A stretch of DNA of 64,000 bases from Bedellia somnulentella (Eukaryota > Arthropoda > Insecta > Lepidoptera > Bedelliidae). Numbering within the stretch: the first letter of the stretch is position 1; the number at the start of each line of letters is the position of its first letter. The notes below the pieces were generated by a model, which was given only the letters and a program-made list of their open reading frames with translations, did no database searches and was not told the DNA's origin. Positions 41,428 to 51,734 of this stretch are shown in pieces. The position numbers and the translations under genes are program-made. The stretch spans positions 20,372,182-20,436,181 of the forward strand of contig OY755171.1 in the NCBI GenBank assembly GCA_963576735.1, written 5' to 3'.

Positions 41428-44400
41428 TTATGAGACAACTCTTAATAATGTTTCAGTTTCAATAAAGCTAAGCTTCACCAATTTATTCGAAATTTCCCTT
41501 TTACAAATAATTTTGTCACATTCTTTAAGAGCATCGATTTCCTTTACGAATTGGTTGAACAAAAAGGGAGATAGAAATTTTTGGAAGCGTTGGCCAAATG
41601 CTGTGCGAACTGTCGGTACAGGTATCTGGAATACACGCTTACTAGAAATATCTTTACGATTGAGGTTATACGATTCTTGATAAGCAGCTAGCATTGCTCT
41701 CAGAATGAAAAGTTTACGAACACTTAAAAAATTCGATTCTTCGTACAGAGCTGCAGTACTATACCGTCTGGGTCTTCTCAACATTGTCTTCAGCACCGCT
41801 CGCTGGGCTCTCTCCAGAACAATCATTACTGAAGCTGCACATCCTCCCCAGACCAAAATACAGTAGTTGAGAATGGATTGGCATAGAGACATGTAGACTG
41901 TACGTAGTATGTTACCGTTGGTAACTTCTCGTAGAGATTTCATGACAAAAAATAGTTTTCTTACGCGAGCAGCCGTGATACTAACATGTTCCTTAAAATT
42001 TAAATTTTCGTCAATTATGATCCCGAGATATTTAACGAACTTCGCTTTTTTTATAGAGCCGCATGAACAGTTTTGTGACCAGTTATTATATTGAGGGAGA
42101 CCGCAAGATGATAAATGGATTTTAAGGGGATTGATATTAGAGGGTGGCGCCGAAGACCTGGTTTTGTGAAAGTAGACAGCATACGTTTTCAGCACATTTA
42201 GAGTCAACAGATTTTTCTTAAGCCATCCCGTGACTTTATTGAGTCCTACTTGTGCAAGTTCGCTAGTAGTTTGCCAAGACTTTCCGTGAAATATAATAGC
42301 TGTATCGTCAGCGTAGCACACAAAGTCAGCGTCCACTGTCCCCATGCACGTTATATCGTTAATATAAATAAGGAAGAGTGTAGGCCCAAGTATGCTGCCC
42401 TGTGGCACGCCGAACGACACATCACGAAGGTGGCTTATGTGGTTACCTAACTGAGTGCACTGATTTCTACTACTTAGATAACTCTGAAACCAGTCGTATG
42501 CGATGCCTCGGATCCCAAGAGCTTCCATTTTCTTGAGTAATATGCTCATTGATACCGTGTCGAAAGCCTTGGCTAGATCTAGAAAAATACCGATTGATTT
42601 ATAACCTCGGTCTAAATGCGTCGACACTATATCGACTAAAAGTTTGGTAGCATCCTCGGTTGATCGTCCCTTACGGAATCCGAATTGTCTCTTCGTTAGT
42701 AGTTCATTTGACTCCAAATAATTCACCAATCGATCATTTATTAATCGCTCTAGTAGTTTAGAGAAAACCCCTAGCAATGAGATAGGGCGGTAGTTTCCAA
42801 CAACATCTTTCTCCCCTGATTTGTGAATGGGTTTCACGAGAGCGGTTTTCCACTGCGTGGGAAAAACACCATCAGATATACTCTTATTGAAAATATCGGC
42901 CAGTGGAGCAGCAATAATGGGCGCAATTTCTTTTAAAAGTTTATTATTTATTTGGTCTATACCTGGAGCCTTCTCCGGGTCTAAACAGCGAATAAGACTT
43001 AAAACCTCTTCTGTGTCTGTTGGTGATAGAAATAGAGAATGCATTAGTGCGTGCTTGTTGGTGTTTACTTTGCTGGCTAGTGACTGCTGTGTTTCTTTTA
43101 ATTCGCTCAAAGTATTGTCTGCCAAAGCTTGTCCCACGTTTGCGAAATAATCATTGACACAATTAACTGACGCGGAAGGTGAATCCTTGATCAAAGTCAG
43201 AGCCTCTGTGTTTACTTTTTGTTTAGATCTATTAGCGATGGTGTTTATAGTGCTCCAAAGTTTCTTAGGACATTTCTGGTTTCTTGTCAGCTTTTTTTCG
43301 TAGTATTGAGCTTTGACTTTCCTAAGCAAGCTGTTGTGAAAGTTTCTATAACGGGTGTATACATGTTTAGCAATTGGGTTGTCAGGATTATTTCTGAAGT
43401 CTGAGTGAAGCTTATCTCTATTTTGGGAGCATTTCAGGAGGCCAGGAGTAATCCAGGGTGCCAAAATTATTTTTTTATGTGGGACTTTTACACTTGCAGT
43501 ATGTTTTTTCACAATAGTCACAATCTCATCTGTAAATTTCTTGACTGATTCTTCCAATGATAAGTTGCTAGTGATAGAGCTCCAGTCTAGCATAGTTAGT
43601 TCACTTTTTATCATGTCAAAATCAATTCTTATTTTATTTTTGGTAGCTAGTTTTTTGGAAAATTGTTTTAGTTTCACACCCGCTATAGTAACGTCATGAT
43701 CGGTCAGGTCACTAAAATATATTATTGATTCAGCTTCACAAGACGATGGAATGAAGATGTGATCAAGAGCTGCCTTTCCTCTGGTAGGCTTATCGATAGC
43801 TGATATCAATCCAAGTCCAGACATAACTTCTATGTAGTCAGAAGCTTGTCTGCTATCAACGGCTGGACCGTAAATATCAATATTCATGTCCCCACAAACA
43901 AAGAGAAATGAGTTTCGATTATTGGAGTTTAGTGCGAGGTCAAGAGTATCGATGAAGTTATCTGGATTACTATAGCATGGTGGACGATAGATACCGACGA
44001 CGGAAAAATGGTTTTGAACATTCACCAGAATGCAGTTTGCATCCATCACCTCAAGTTCGATACAGTTTGCTGTCCAGCCATTTTTAATGTATACTACAAC
44101 GCCGCAAGATTTGTTGATGTATTTGGTGGAGTTAAAAGATGTGTATCCACTTAAGGTATTTACAATTGACGAATTGTTAAGCCAACATTCACTCAACACG
44201 ATGACATCAAAATTGCAATCCAATCTTTTTAACATTAATGTAAGTTGGTCAAAATTATGCTTTAAACTTCTAATATTAGCGTTAAGAATTTTGACTTCAT
44301 ATTTATTCAGAATGTTTCCACATTTAACGGGATTCTCGATAGTATGACAATTCACGTGATATTTAGTATCGATGTCATTAAAAAACTCTAGTGAAGCCAT
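41428..44400 (-). CDS. LINE ORF2: endonuclease/reverse transcriptase, intact
   Basis: An uninterrupted 990-residue frame. The N-terminal ~240 residues form an apurinic-type endonuclease: LNANIRSLKHNFDQL, a catalytic Glu in LSECWLN, FVCGDMNIDIYG (catalytic Asp/Asn, about residue 172) and LTDHDVTIAG (about 235). The reverse transcriptase follows: VGNYRPISLLGVFSKLLERL (about 537), IFLDLAKAFDTV (first Asp), FGVPQGSILGPTLFLIYIND (about 664) and VCYADDTAII (about 694). The C-terminal region has RAQRAVLKTMLRRPRRYS. There is no RNase H. All catalytic residues seem present, so this protein may be active. The clade is CR1/Jockey group; ORF1 type favours CR1-like. Confidence 0.9.
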   Translation of the reverse strand: MASLEFFNDIDTKYHVNCHTIENPVKCGNILNKYEVKILNANIRSLKHNFDQLTLMLKRLDCNFDVIVLSECWLNNSSIVNTLSGYTSFNSTKYINKSCGVVVYIKNGWTANCIELEVMDANCILVNVQNHFSVVGIYRPPCYSNPDNFIDTLDLALNSNNRNSFLFVCGDMNIDIYGPAVDSRQASDYIEVMSGLGLISAIDKPTRGKAALDHIFIPSSCEAESIIYFSDLTDHDVTIAGVKLKQFSKKLATKNKIRIDFDMIKSELTMLDWSSITSNLSLEESVKKFTDEIVTIVKKHTASVKVPHKKIILAPWITPGLLKCSQNRDKLHSDFRNNPDNPIAKHVYTRYRNFHNSLLRKVKAQYYEKKLTRNQKCPKKLWSTINTIANRSKQKVNTEALTLIKDSPSASVNCVNDYFANVGQALADNTLSELKETQQSLASKVNTNKHALMHSLFLSPTDTEEVLSLIRCLDPEKAPGIDQINNKLLKEIAPIIAAPLADIFNKSISDGVFPTQWKTALVKPIHKSGEKDVVGNYRPISLLGVFSKLLERLINDRLVNYLESNELLTKRQFGFRKGRSTEDATKLLVDIVSTHLDRGYKSIGIFLDLAKAFDTVSMSILLKKMEALGIRGIAYDWFQSYLSSRNQCTQLGNHISHLRDVSFGVPQGSILGPTLFLIYINDITCMGTVDADFVCYADDTAIIFHGKSWQTTSELAQVGLNKVTGWLKKNLLTLNVLKTYAVYFHKTRSSAPPSNINPLKIHLSSCGLPQYNNWSQNCSCGSIKKAKFVKYLGIIIDENLNFKEHVSITAARVRKLFFVMKSLREVTNGNILRTVYMSLCQSILNYCILVWGGCAASVMIVLERAQRAVLKTMLRRPRRYSTAALYEESNFLSVRKLFILRAMLAAYQESYNLNRKDISSKRVFQIPVPTVRTAFGQRFQKFLSPFLFNQFVKEIDALKECDKIICKREISNKLVKLSFIETETLLRVVS

Positions 44401-44703
44401 GGATCTCGAATTAAATGGTTTAAAAATGAGTGCTGCTTTTTAGTCATACTATTGTAAAAAGTTTTGTAGCTAATACTAAAATTATGGAATTCAATTGAAG
44501 TATTAAAAAAGTTGATTAATTTCTTAAATTTGTCTCTATTGTGGTTATGTGTTGTGCTATTTAGTATAAGGAAGAGGTGTGTAATTTGTGATGTGACATA
44601 AACATTGCTAATATAAAAACAGACTCTATAGTATATACCTACAGAATATAAAGCAAAAGACAAAAAACTAAACAAGTTGCGATTAGTTTCAGACAATTTT
44701 AAT

Positions 44704-45660
44704 TTACTTGAACGTGATGTGGGAGGGGTCCGGTTGAAGTGGTCCAATCTTCTTTTCAATATCGGCGGTGGAGAATATTGGAATTGCTGGGCGCGTTTCT
44801 TCCTTTCGTATAAAAATATTGCCGCCGCGGATCCAACAATATTTGAAATTATGTTGCCGAGCTCTGGTTCTAGCCTCACGAAATAACAGCCTTTTAGATT
44901 TAGTGAGTCTTTCGTTGACGTAAATAGGATTTGAGAGTTTAGACGTTGAATTTAAGTCGGAGCTGATGGTTCTTCTGTTTTTGAAGGCCCTTAGAAATTC
45001 ATCTCGTTTTTTTTGCCTTAAAAATCCAACTACAATTGGACGTGATTTTGTTTCCTTTTCGCGACTTGGTTTAGGCCCAGATCGATAGACTTCTCCTATA
45101 TCGATCTCAGTTATCTCACAGTTGGCTTTTTTTCCTATTAATAACACGAGATGTTCAAGAGATTCGTTTGGCTCCTCAGGCAAACCTATTATTTCCACAT
45201 GGTTTTTCAGTAGTGACTGTTCCTTTTTATCGATGGCATATTCCATTTCTGAAACCTTTGCTTGGAGGTTTAAAATCTCTCGGCTCTGTTTGAATATAGT
45301 TTTTTCACATTCTTCTATTCGTTTTTCGCATTTTTCAGTAAGGTTCAGAACGTCTTTTCTGAGTTGTTTTATTTCCTGAATTACCGTAGATATAGAAGGA
45401 TTATCTGCGCTACGTGTGTCCTTTTGACTACCTCTGTTGATGTTAATATTGTTAAAACAGGAGTAAGTTTCATCAAAACCGTCAAGAGTGAGTCCTGGTC
45501 TTATCGGCGTAGAGGTGTTATCTGATTTAGGTAAACTACATTTACAGGCAGGACAAAGCCATACACTTCTACATTGTTCAGTAATTTGTTGAAAAGTTTC
45601 ATTGTTAATATTAAGACATTTTATATCATATGTTTTAAAACATTTTGAGTTTTGCCATGT
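44704..45660 (-). CDS. LINE ORF1: PHD-like finger, coiled coil, FP/RRM-like domain; N-terminus missing
   Basis: Open for 318 codons from 45660 (after a TGA at 45663-45661) to the stop at 44704, with no ATG before its first ~137 codons, so the true start lies upstream or is lost. The N-terminal part, with CFKTYDIKCL and VWLCPACKC, looks like the second half of a PHD-type zinc finger. A charged heptad-like stretch (KRIEECEKTIFKQSREILNL) suggests a coiled coil. The region from HVEIIGLPEEPNESLEHLVL to RSRPIVVGF-like sequence matches the baculovirus FP-type/RRM-like domain found in ORF1 proteins of insect LINEs. The proteins bind the LINE RNA in a ribonucleoprotein. Truncation through the zinc finger probably impairs function. 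Confidence 0.7.
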   Translation of the reverse strand, partial: TWQNSKCFKTYDIKCLNINNETFQQITEQCRSVWLCPACKCSLPKSDNTSTPIRPGLTLDGFDETYSCFNNININRGSQKDTRSADNPSISTVIQEIKQLRKDVLNLTEKCEKRIEECEKTIFKQSREILNLQAKVSEMEYAIDKKEQSLLKNHVEIIGLPEEPNESLEHLVLLIGKKANCEITEIDIGEVYRSGPKPSREKETKSRPIVVGFLRQKKRDEFLRAFKNRRTISSDLNSTSKLSNPIYVNERLTKSKRLLFREARTRARQHNFKYCWIRGGNIFIRKEETRPAIPIFSTADIEKKIGPLQPDPSHITFK

Positions 45661-45664
45661 TCAA

Positions 45665-46158
45665 ATAAAAATACTTTCTTCTGCTTCAAAAAGATATGTT
45701 TAGAATAAGAACTCTGATTCTCTATGGGAGGGCAACACTATGTTTCAAGTAACCTGAACGCATCCAATTTTTTTTTTTTTTTTTTTTTTTTAGGTTGGCA
45801 GCAATGTCTAGAAGTTGACGTCTGTCAAGTTGCGCATGCGCAGTCCACAAACAGCTGATTCTTAGCAGTAATTGGTTAAAGTTTTCACGATGTTATTTAA
45901 AGTTTAACCAATTGTTGATGTTATTGCTAAGTAGGTGTAGATTAACAACAAATTTCAAAGTAACGGTTGCTGATTATATCTACCTTTAATCGCAATTCTT
46001 GTCTCCAAAACAGTGTTATTGCTTCTTTAATGATACGTACATGCCGGCTAATGGATTGATTCTGGTTTGTGTGCACTTTAATTCACTGAGTATTACGTTT
46101 TTAACAGATTACCAAATTATTTTTGAGGATTGTAACAAAAACAGTGTTTACTTAATGA
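45665..46158. other. Unexplained 0.5 kb between LINE ORF1 and BEL gag
   Basis: Contains a ~25-base poly(T) run (about 45767-45792), immediately followed by 'aggttggcagc', and a GCGCATGCGC palindrome at about 45832 of the NRF-1/Ewg type. Read on the minus strand the poly(T) is a poly(A), as if a short minus-strand retrocopy ended here. It may instead be the 5' UTR and promoter of the LINE. No protein recognised. Confidence 0.4.
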
Positions 46159-49100
46159 TCTCTCTCTCTCCTCTCATTTCTTGAAAAAGAAATTTCCGCT
46201 GACGAAATCATAAACATTTCCGTTGGTGGGCAGTCCATTTCACAACAAAATACAAAAGTGGGTAGTTCGCTATCAAGCCGCACTATCACGCAGCAGCGAT
46301 CATTCAATGCATTAGCTGCAAACAATGTCGGCCTTCCTACTCGTCAAACAGACGAAAATCAACGTAGTTACAACGTAATTAAGAAGCAAACTTGTATATG
46401 CTGTGAAGCTCAACATTCGTTGACAAAATGTTCGAAGTTTTTAAATCTTACACCTCACGCGAGGTACAATTTAATTCAAAATAAAAGTATTTGTTATAAT
46501 TGTTTAAATGTAGGTCACAATGTTATCAATTGCAAATCGAGTTATGTGTGTCGCTCGTGTCACAAAAGGCATCACAGTTTAATTCATTTGTCTAATCAAG
46601 CCTCGCCGGTAGTCAGTGACTCCGCTGTTATTACCCTCCCCCCTGCCAAGGTAGACCCAGTGCCGCCAACTCAGTCCGAGTCGAATTCTATTCATAATAA
46701 TTGCGCTTCGAATTCCAATGCTCCTTCTATGCGAACTAGCACGGTGCTACTCTCGACCGCGCTCATCGATGTATGTGTTGGCTCTTCTATACTATCGACC
46801 GTTAGGTGTGTTGTGGACTCGGGAAGCCAGGCTTCCTTTATAACTGAGTCGTGCGCGCAAAGGTTAGGTTTAAATCGTAAGAAAATTAACATTCCAGTAT
46901 ATGGTATTGGTGATAGCGAACCAGTTAAACCAAAGGGTGTAATTTCGTGTTTAGTCAAACCCAAGGGTAAACAAAACCCTATAATTCAAGTAGAAGCTTT
47001 AATTCTACCAAAGTTGATGTCTCACATGCCGAGCGTACCACTTCCCCAGAAAGGGTGGACACATTTAACCAATTTGACCTTAGCTGACCCCGATTTTCGT
47101 ACTCCACAACCCGTGGAAATGTTGTTAGGAGCGGATATACTATCCCATGTGTTATTAGGTAATATCGTTTCCGGTTTGCCTGGTTCTCCGATCGCTGTAA
47201 ACAGTGTATTCGGTTATTTATTATTGGGTAAATTAAACTTAGATCCCGTGGTTTCGACTCCACCCCATGTGTGTTTTAGCTCATTCGACAATGACAATTT
47301 GCAAAGGTTCTGGGAGCTGGAGTCCCTTCCTGAGAAACGGAGTTACACTCCTGATGAAGAGTTATGTGAATCCCTTTTTCAAAGGACGCATACTCGCGAT
47401 TGTATTACCGGCCGCTACGTCGTTTCTCTTCCGTTTAAACCCGACGCTCCGCCACTCGGCGAGTCGCGGCAGACAGCCCTCGCGAGGCTTCATAAGCTCG
47501 AGTATAGGCTCGAACGGAATCCAACCCTCAAACGTGACTACCACGCGTGTATCCAAGAATATTTAGATTCAAACCACATGGAGCCCGTGACTAGTGATGC
47601 CGCCCTGGGCGCACACTATTATATTCCGCACCACTGCGTGGTTAAAGAGTCCAGTGAGACCACACGTACCCGCGTAGTATTTGATGCAGGGTGTAAATCA
47701 TCCAACGGAGTATCCCTGAATCAAGTGCTACTCACTGGACCCAAGCTTCATCCCGACATTGTGGATATCCTTCTTAAGTTTCGTATTCATCTCATAGGGT
47801 TCACATCAGATTGTAAACAAATGTATAGAAATATAGGTATGTGTAAAGATCATCTGGATTACCAACGTATCCTCTGGCGGAGTTCACCTGCGGAACCTGT
47901 ACAGGATTTTCGTCTTCGTACAGTCACCTTCGGAGTTAGCTCGTCCCCGTTCCTCGCTCTGCGTACTATTCAACAGTTAGCTCATGATGAAAGTCACCGG
48001 TTCCCGTTGGCTGCACCTGTACTCTTGGAATCTATATTTGTAGATGACGTGGTCGCGGGGGCCAATTCCGAGTCCGATGCCCTAGCGTTACAGCGTGAGC
48101 TTATTGGTATTTGCTCCTCGGCTGGGTTTGAATTAAGAAAGTGGCACAGCAACTCGCCGGCGATACTTGCCGCGGTTGAGTCGTCATCTCCTCATGGTGG
48201 GCGGCAGGAAACCGTCTCCGTTGCGCATCTCGAGAAGGATACACACACTAAAGTCCTAGGGTTACATTGGGATCCGCGAACTGATTGTTTTAAGTTTAAT
48301 GTTCAGGTCAATTCTGAAAAATACACTAAACGGGCAATCCTTTCTGAAATAGCTAGGATTTACGATCCGCTAGGATTTTTGTCCCCTCTGACCTTATACG
48401 CAAAACATTTAATTCAATTGCTATGGGTAGCTAATATTGGTTGGGACGAAACCCCACCTATTGATATTATTAATTCATGGAGACTTTTTATTCAAGAGCT
48501 ACCGATAATAAAATGTATTTCTTTTCCGCGTCACATTTTAGATAATACTTGTACCGTACAGGTGCATGGATTCGCTGACGCGAGTGAAACCGCGTATGCC
48601 GGTTGTGTTTATATTCGCTTAACAAGTAGTGACGGAGAAATTCGTACTTACCTCGTTATAGCTAAAACTCGTGTGGCCCCTTTACGGGTTCGTCTAACAA
48701 TACCCCGCCTTGAATTAATGGCTGCCTTATTATTATCAAAATTAATAGACAAAGTTCTTTCAATCTACGGCAATCGGGTCGATATGGATAACGTGTATGC
48801 ATGGTCTGATGCGTCGATCGTGCTAGCTTGGTTACACCAACCACCTCATACTTGGAAGACCTTCGTCTCCAACCGCACCAGTGATATCTTGTCTGTTGTG
48901 CCCGCATCTCGTTGGCGCCATGTCCGTTCTGCTGACAACCCCGCGGACGTGGCCTCGCGCGGTGCACTGCCCCACGCGCTACGCGCACACCCCCTGTGGT
49001 ATCACGGCCCAGCTTGGTTACAACGACCTTCTCATGCATGGCCGTCTTTCAATGAACAATTTGATACCAATGAAGAGAAGCGTATTGTTTCATCAAACGC

Positions 49101-50604
49101 GTCTACGACGATTAATACAGATATTGAGATTATACAGCGTTATTCTTCGCTAGGTAAATTAGTACGAATCACCGCTTGGATAATTCGTTTCTACAAAAAA
49201 TGCAAACATTTAACTAACCACCACTCAGATTATATAACGGTTCCAGAATATAATGAATCCTTGAAAAAACTCGTTCTTTTAGTGCAACAATCGGTTTTTA
49301 CCGAAGATATAAATAAGATTTCAAAAGGGAATTTGCCTTCTCAATCATTAAGGCGTATTACACCATTTCTTCATAGTGACGGTTTGTTACGAGTCGGTGG
49401 TAGGATTCATAAGTCACTCTTATCTTATGATAGTAAACATCAAATGATTTTACCAAAGAAACATACATTAACTAACCTAATCATAGATGATGCTCATGTG
49501 TGTTATCTACATGCCGGACCTCAGACCGTTCAGTACCTGCTCTCGCAAAAGTACTGGATAATCTCGTGTCGCGATATCGTGCGGCAACGTATACATCGCT
49601 GCGTTCGTTGCTTCAGCGCGCGTCCGACACCAGTGCAACCGCGCATGGGACCTCTCCCCGCTACTCGTCTGCGGCCCGCGCGACCATTTATTAAAACAGC
49701 TGTAGATTATGCCGGCCCTTTCTTTGTTCGCGCCAATAAGGTGCGTAATGCCAAAGTTATAAAATGTTACGTTTCAGTATTTGTTTGCATGAGTGTCAAA
49801 GCTATTCATCTCGAAATCGTTTCCGAGCTTTCCACTGAAGGTTTTCTTGCTGCGTTACGACGTTTCACTTCCCGTCGTGGATTATGTACCGATATATTTT
49901 CCGACTGTGGTACAAACTTTGTGGGTTGTGACAAATACTTGAAAGAGCTTTATGCCTTTTTAGGTAATGATTCAGTTCAAAGAAATTTACAAAAGGAAAC
50001 TCTTCAACAGTGTATAACTTGGCATTTCCAACCAAGCCATGCAAGCCATTTCGGGGGTCTTTTTGAAGCTGGGGTGAAAAGTTTTAAGCACCACTTACGT
50101 AGAGTACTTGGAACTCGTACCCAAACGTACGATGAAATGCACACACTTCTGTGTCAAATCGAAGCGGTTCTTAATTCGCGTCCTCTGTCCGTGATGAGTT
50201 CGTCAGCTTCAGATCCGCTTCCCCTCACACCCTCTCATTTCTTGATAGGTGAACCGCTTACGGCCCTACCCGACGTTTCCTTGGTAGACGTTAATCCTAA
50301 CAGACTTACGCGTTGGCGATGGGTTCAGCAATCCGTCCAACATTTCTGGAAGCGATGGAGTAGGGAATATCTTCACGAAATTCAACAAAGTCAAAAGTGG
50401 CTTCAAGACCGAGGCCCTCCTATTAGTGAAGGCACTGTTGTTATTGTACGCGACGACCACCTGCCGCCGTTGCAGTGGAAGCTGGCTCGCGTGCACGCGC
50501 TCCATCCCGGGACTGACAACGTCACCCGTGTGGTTACGCTCAAAATGAACAACAAATTTTTTAAGCGGCCAGTGGTTAAACTGTGTCCGCTACCTATTGA
50601 ATAG
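46159..50604 (+). CDS. BEL/Pao gag C-terminus plus pol polyprotein
   Basis: Open from 46159 (after a TGA at 46156-46158) to the TAG at 50602-50604; numbering here counts from 46258. Zinc-knuckle region at 44-105 with CYNCLNVGHNVINC (nucleocapsid). Aspartic protease motif VVDSGSQASF at about 185-194. Reverse transcriptase about 400-620 with FTSDCKQMYRNI and the catalytic IFVDDVVAGA near 595-604. A Pao-type region with ARIYDPLGFLSPLTLYAK follows, then RNase H (FADASETAYAG; YAWSDASIVLAW). The integrase has an HHCC zinc site (about 1085-1120), first catalytic Asp in AVDYAGPFF (about 1147), second in SDCGTNFVG (about 1213), and the BEL-type C-terminal domain with WRWVQQSVQHFWKRW. No stop or frameshift, so pol is probably intact, but gag is broken and the copy is not autonomous. 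Confidence 0.9.
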   Translation, partial: SLSLLSFLEKEISADEIINISVGGQSISQQNTKVGSSLSSRTITQQRSFNALAANNVGLPTRQTDENQRSYNVIKKQTCICCEAQHSLTKCSKFLNLTPHARYNLIQNKSICYNCLNVGHNVINCKSSYVCRSCHKRHHSLIHLSNQASPVVSDSAVITLPPAKVDPVPPTQSESNSIHNNCASNSNAPSMRTSTVLLSTALIDVCVGSSILSTVRCVVDSGSQASFITESCAQRLGLNRKKINIPVYGIGDSEPVKPKGVISCLVKPKGKQNPIIQVEALILPKLMSHMPSVPLPQKGWTHLTNLTLADPDFRTPQPVEMLLGADILSHVLLGNIVSGLPGSPIAVNSVFGYLLLGKLNLDPVVSTPPHVCFSSFDNDNLQRFWELESLPEKRSYTPDEELCESLFQRTHTRDCITGRYVVSLPFKPDAPPLGESRQTALARLHKLEYRLERNPTLKRDYHACIQEYLDSNHMEPVTSDAALGAHYYIPHHCVVKESSETTRTRVVFDAGCKSSNGVSLNQVLLTGPKLHPDIVDILLKFRIHLIGFTSDCKQMYRNIGMCKDHLDYQRILWRSSPAEPVQDFRLRTVTFGVSSSPFLALRTIQQLAHDESHRFPLAAPVLLESIFVDDVVAGANSESDALALQRELIGICSSAGFELRKWHSNSPAILAAVESSSPHGGRQETVSVAHLEKDTHTKVLGLHWDPRTDCFKFNVQVNSEKYTKRAILSEIARIYDPLGFLSPLTLYAKHLIQLLWVANIGWDETPPIDIINSWRLFIQELPIIKCISFPRHILDNTCTVQVHGFADASETAYAGCVYIRLTSSDGEIRTYLVIAKTRVAPLRVRLTIPRLELMAALLLSKLIDKVLSIYGNRVDMDNVYAWSDASIVLAWLHQPPHTWKTFVSNRTSDILSVVPASRWRHVRSADNPADVASRGALPHALRAHPLWYHGPAWLQRPSHAWPSFNEQFDTNEEKRIVSSNASTTINTDIEIIQRYSSLGKLVRITAWIIRFYKKCKHLTNHHSDYITVPEYNESLKKLVLLVQQSVFTEDINKISKGNLPSQSLRRITPFLHSDGLLRVGGRIHKSLLSYDSKHQMILPKKHTLTNLIIDDAHVCYLHAGPQTVQYLLSQKYWIISCRDIVRQRIHRCVRCFSARPTPVQPRMGPLPATRLRPARPFIKTAVDYAGPFFVRANKVRNAKVIKCYVSVFVCMSVKAIHLEIVSELSTEGFLAALRRFTSRRGLCTDIFSDCGTNFVGCDKYLKELYAFLGNDSVQRNLQKETLQQCITWHFQPSHASHFGGLFEAGVKSFKHHLRRVLGTRTQTYDEMHTLLCQIEAVLNSRPLSVMSSSASDPLPLTPSHFLIGEPLTALPDVSLVDVNPNRLTRWRWVQQSVQHFWKRWSREYLHEIQQSQKWLQDRGPPISEGTVVIVRDDHLPPLQWKLARVHALHPGTDNVTRVVTLKMNNKFFKRPVVKLCPLPIE

Positions 50605-50697
50605 AGTACTTTATACATATTTCAATCATAGTCATAGGTTAGGTTATATTTTCTTTATTTTGTTAAAAGTAACATACTTTTAAGGTGAGCGGGTTTA

Positions 50698-51151
50698 TGT
50701 TCCGTACTGGAACAAATTAGTTTATAATTTTCTTTATTAGGTGTGCACAAGACAACAAAACATATTTTACATACTTTTTAATTCACGTTAGAAATAGATT
50801 TATTTCATGTGGCTTATTTTCTCTAACACTACCTTGTTGATGCGGGAAACTGGCAACATTGACGTCTGACGTCTTACAACTACATCCGTTTCCGCAAGTT
50901 AGTCTCTCTCTTTCTCAACACGCCGATGAGAGTGCACACGTTCATATAAAAGTTACCAAATAAATTCCGAATCAAGTCTATTTTCCGAACAAAGTGAAAA
51001 AGGACTGAACCACATTTATCTATGAACCTATGGTGAAAAGTGTAAGCCTGTGCTGTGATTCATCAATAAACTCTCGAGAGTTCGAACGCCACCCCTGCCA
51101 GCCACGTGCCTGGTAAGTGTTTAAAGTTTAAATAAGTCACACGCGGCTACA
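50698..51151 (+). repeat. BEL/Pao 3' LTR
   Basis: 454 bp, same length and apparently the same sequence as the 5' LTR, preceded by a purine-rich AAGGTGAGCGGG that may be the polypurine tract. Confidence 0.9.
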
Positions 51152-51156
51152 GTTTC

Positions 51157-51734
51157 AAATTTAAATAGGTTTTTTTTTGTGGTTTTGTGATCATGTTTTG
51201 TTTTTGATTATTTAGATACAAATTATGTTTCAAAAATATAGTACCATATCTTTAATAACGACACTAGTTAATCATATTTTTTGTATCGTTGAAAAATGCT
51301 TAATTTTAAATTTATAATAGACTTCTTGATGATTTTGTGGCCTAGTTGGTGGGTGACAAGTTTTGGGTCCAGAGGTCTTAGATTCAAATCCCTTGCGAGT
51401 ATATATTTTTATGAAGAATATGAAGGTGTATCTTTAAAATTTGGATAATAATTTGTAATACATTTTACTTAATGTGTCGTCAAGTTAATGCCCATTACCA
51501 CAAGTTTCCATTGTACCTTTATTATATATAATAGTGGATCGGCCCAGCTTCGCACGGGTAGCGTAGTTTTAAAAATATCTGAGGTTTCTTCAATTACTTC
51601 AATCACCCTTTGTAAAATTTAGCGCAATGATTACAGCTTATAGCTCTCCTGAATGGTGTAGCTTTGAGATTGTGAAAGCGCTTTTATGAACGGTTCCCAA
51701 AATAAGCCCTTGCAAACAAACAGTCAGAAATACA
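51157..51734. repeat. Spacer with tRNA-like segment and old repeat
   Basis: At about 51338-51402 'gtggcctagttggtgggtgac' and 'agattcaaatccc' resemble polymerase III A and B boxes of a tRNA-derived SINE head. At about 51535-51730 'ggcccagcttcgcacgggta' starts a repeat resembling a common lepidopteran LINE-associated family. No gene. Confidence 0.4.

Larger units (their letters stand above)
41058..45664 (-). mobile_element. CR1/Jockey-group LINE inserted in the BEL gag
   Basis: Minus-strand non-LTR element with ORF1 (44704-45660) and ORF2 (41428-44400). The 3' UTR runs left from 41427 through a (GT)n-rich stretch (41340-41430 plus) to an AATAAACTC followed by a T run at the junction near 41058. 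The 5' edge near 45664 is inside ORF1, so the element is slightly 5'-truncated or rearranged there. No clean TSD was found. Confidence 0.75.
40333..51151 (+). mobile_element. BEL/Pao LTR retrotransposon with a LINE nested in gag
   Basis: Complete outer structure: TSD GTTTC (40328-40332 and 51152-51156), two 454-bp LTRs in the same orientation, a tRNA-complementary primer site, gag remnants and a long pol frame. The LTRs look identical by eye, implying recent insertion. No envelope-like gene lies between pol and the 3' LTR (only ~93 bp). The interior from about 41058 to about 46160 is foreign: a LINE in opposite orientation plus ~0.5 kb of unexplained DNA. Confidence 0.9.

Noticed and set aside
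41330..41680. Plus-strand frame rich in Cys and Val
   Set aside because: Its first part is the translation of a (GT)n repeat and the rest is the antisense of LINE ORF2.
48662..49039. Minus-strand frame of 125 codons within BEL pol
   Set aside because: Antisense shadow of a conserved, clearly coding plus-strand region.
49500..49694. Second plus-strand frame inside the BEL integrase region
   Set aside because: Out-of-frame overlap with the intact pol frame; no own domain.
50605..50697. Envelope-like gene downstream of BEL pol
   Set aside because: Only about 93 bp separate pol from the 3' LTR; there is no room for one.
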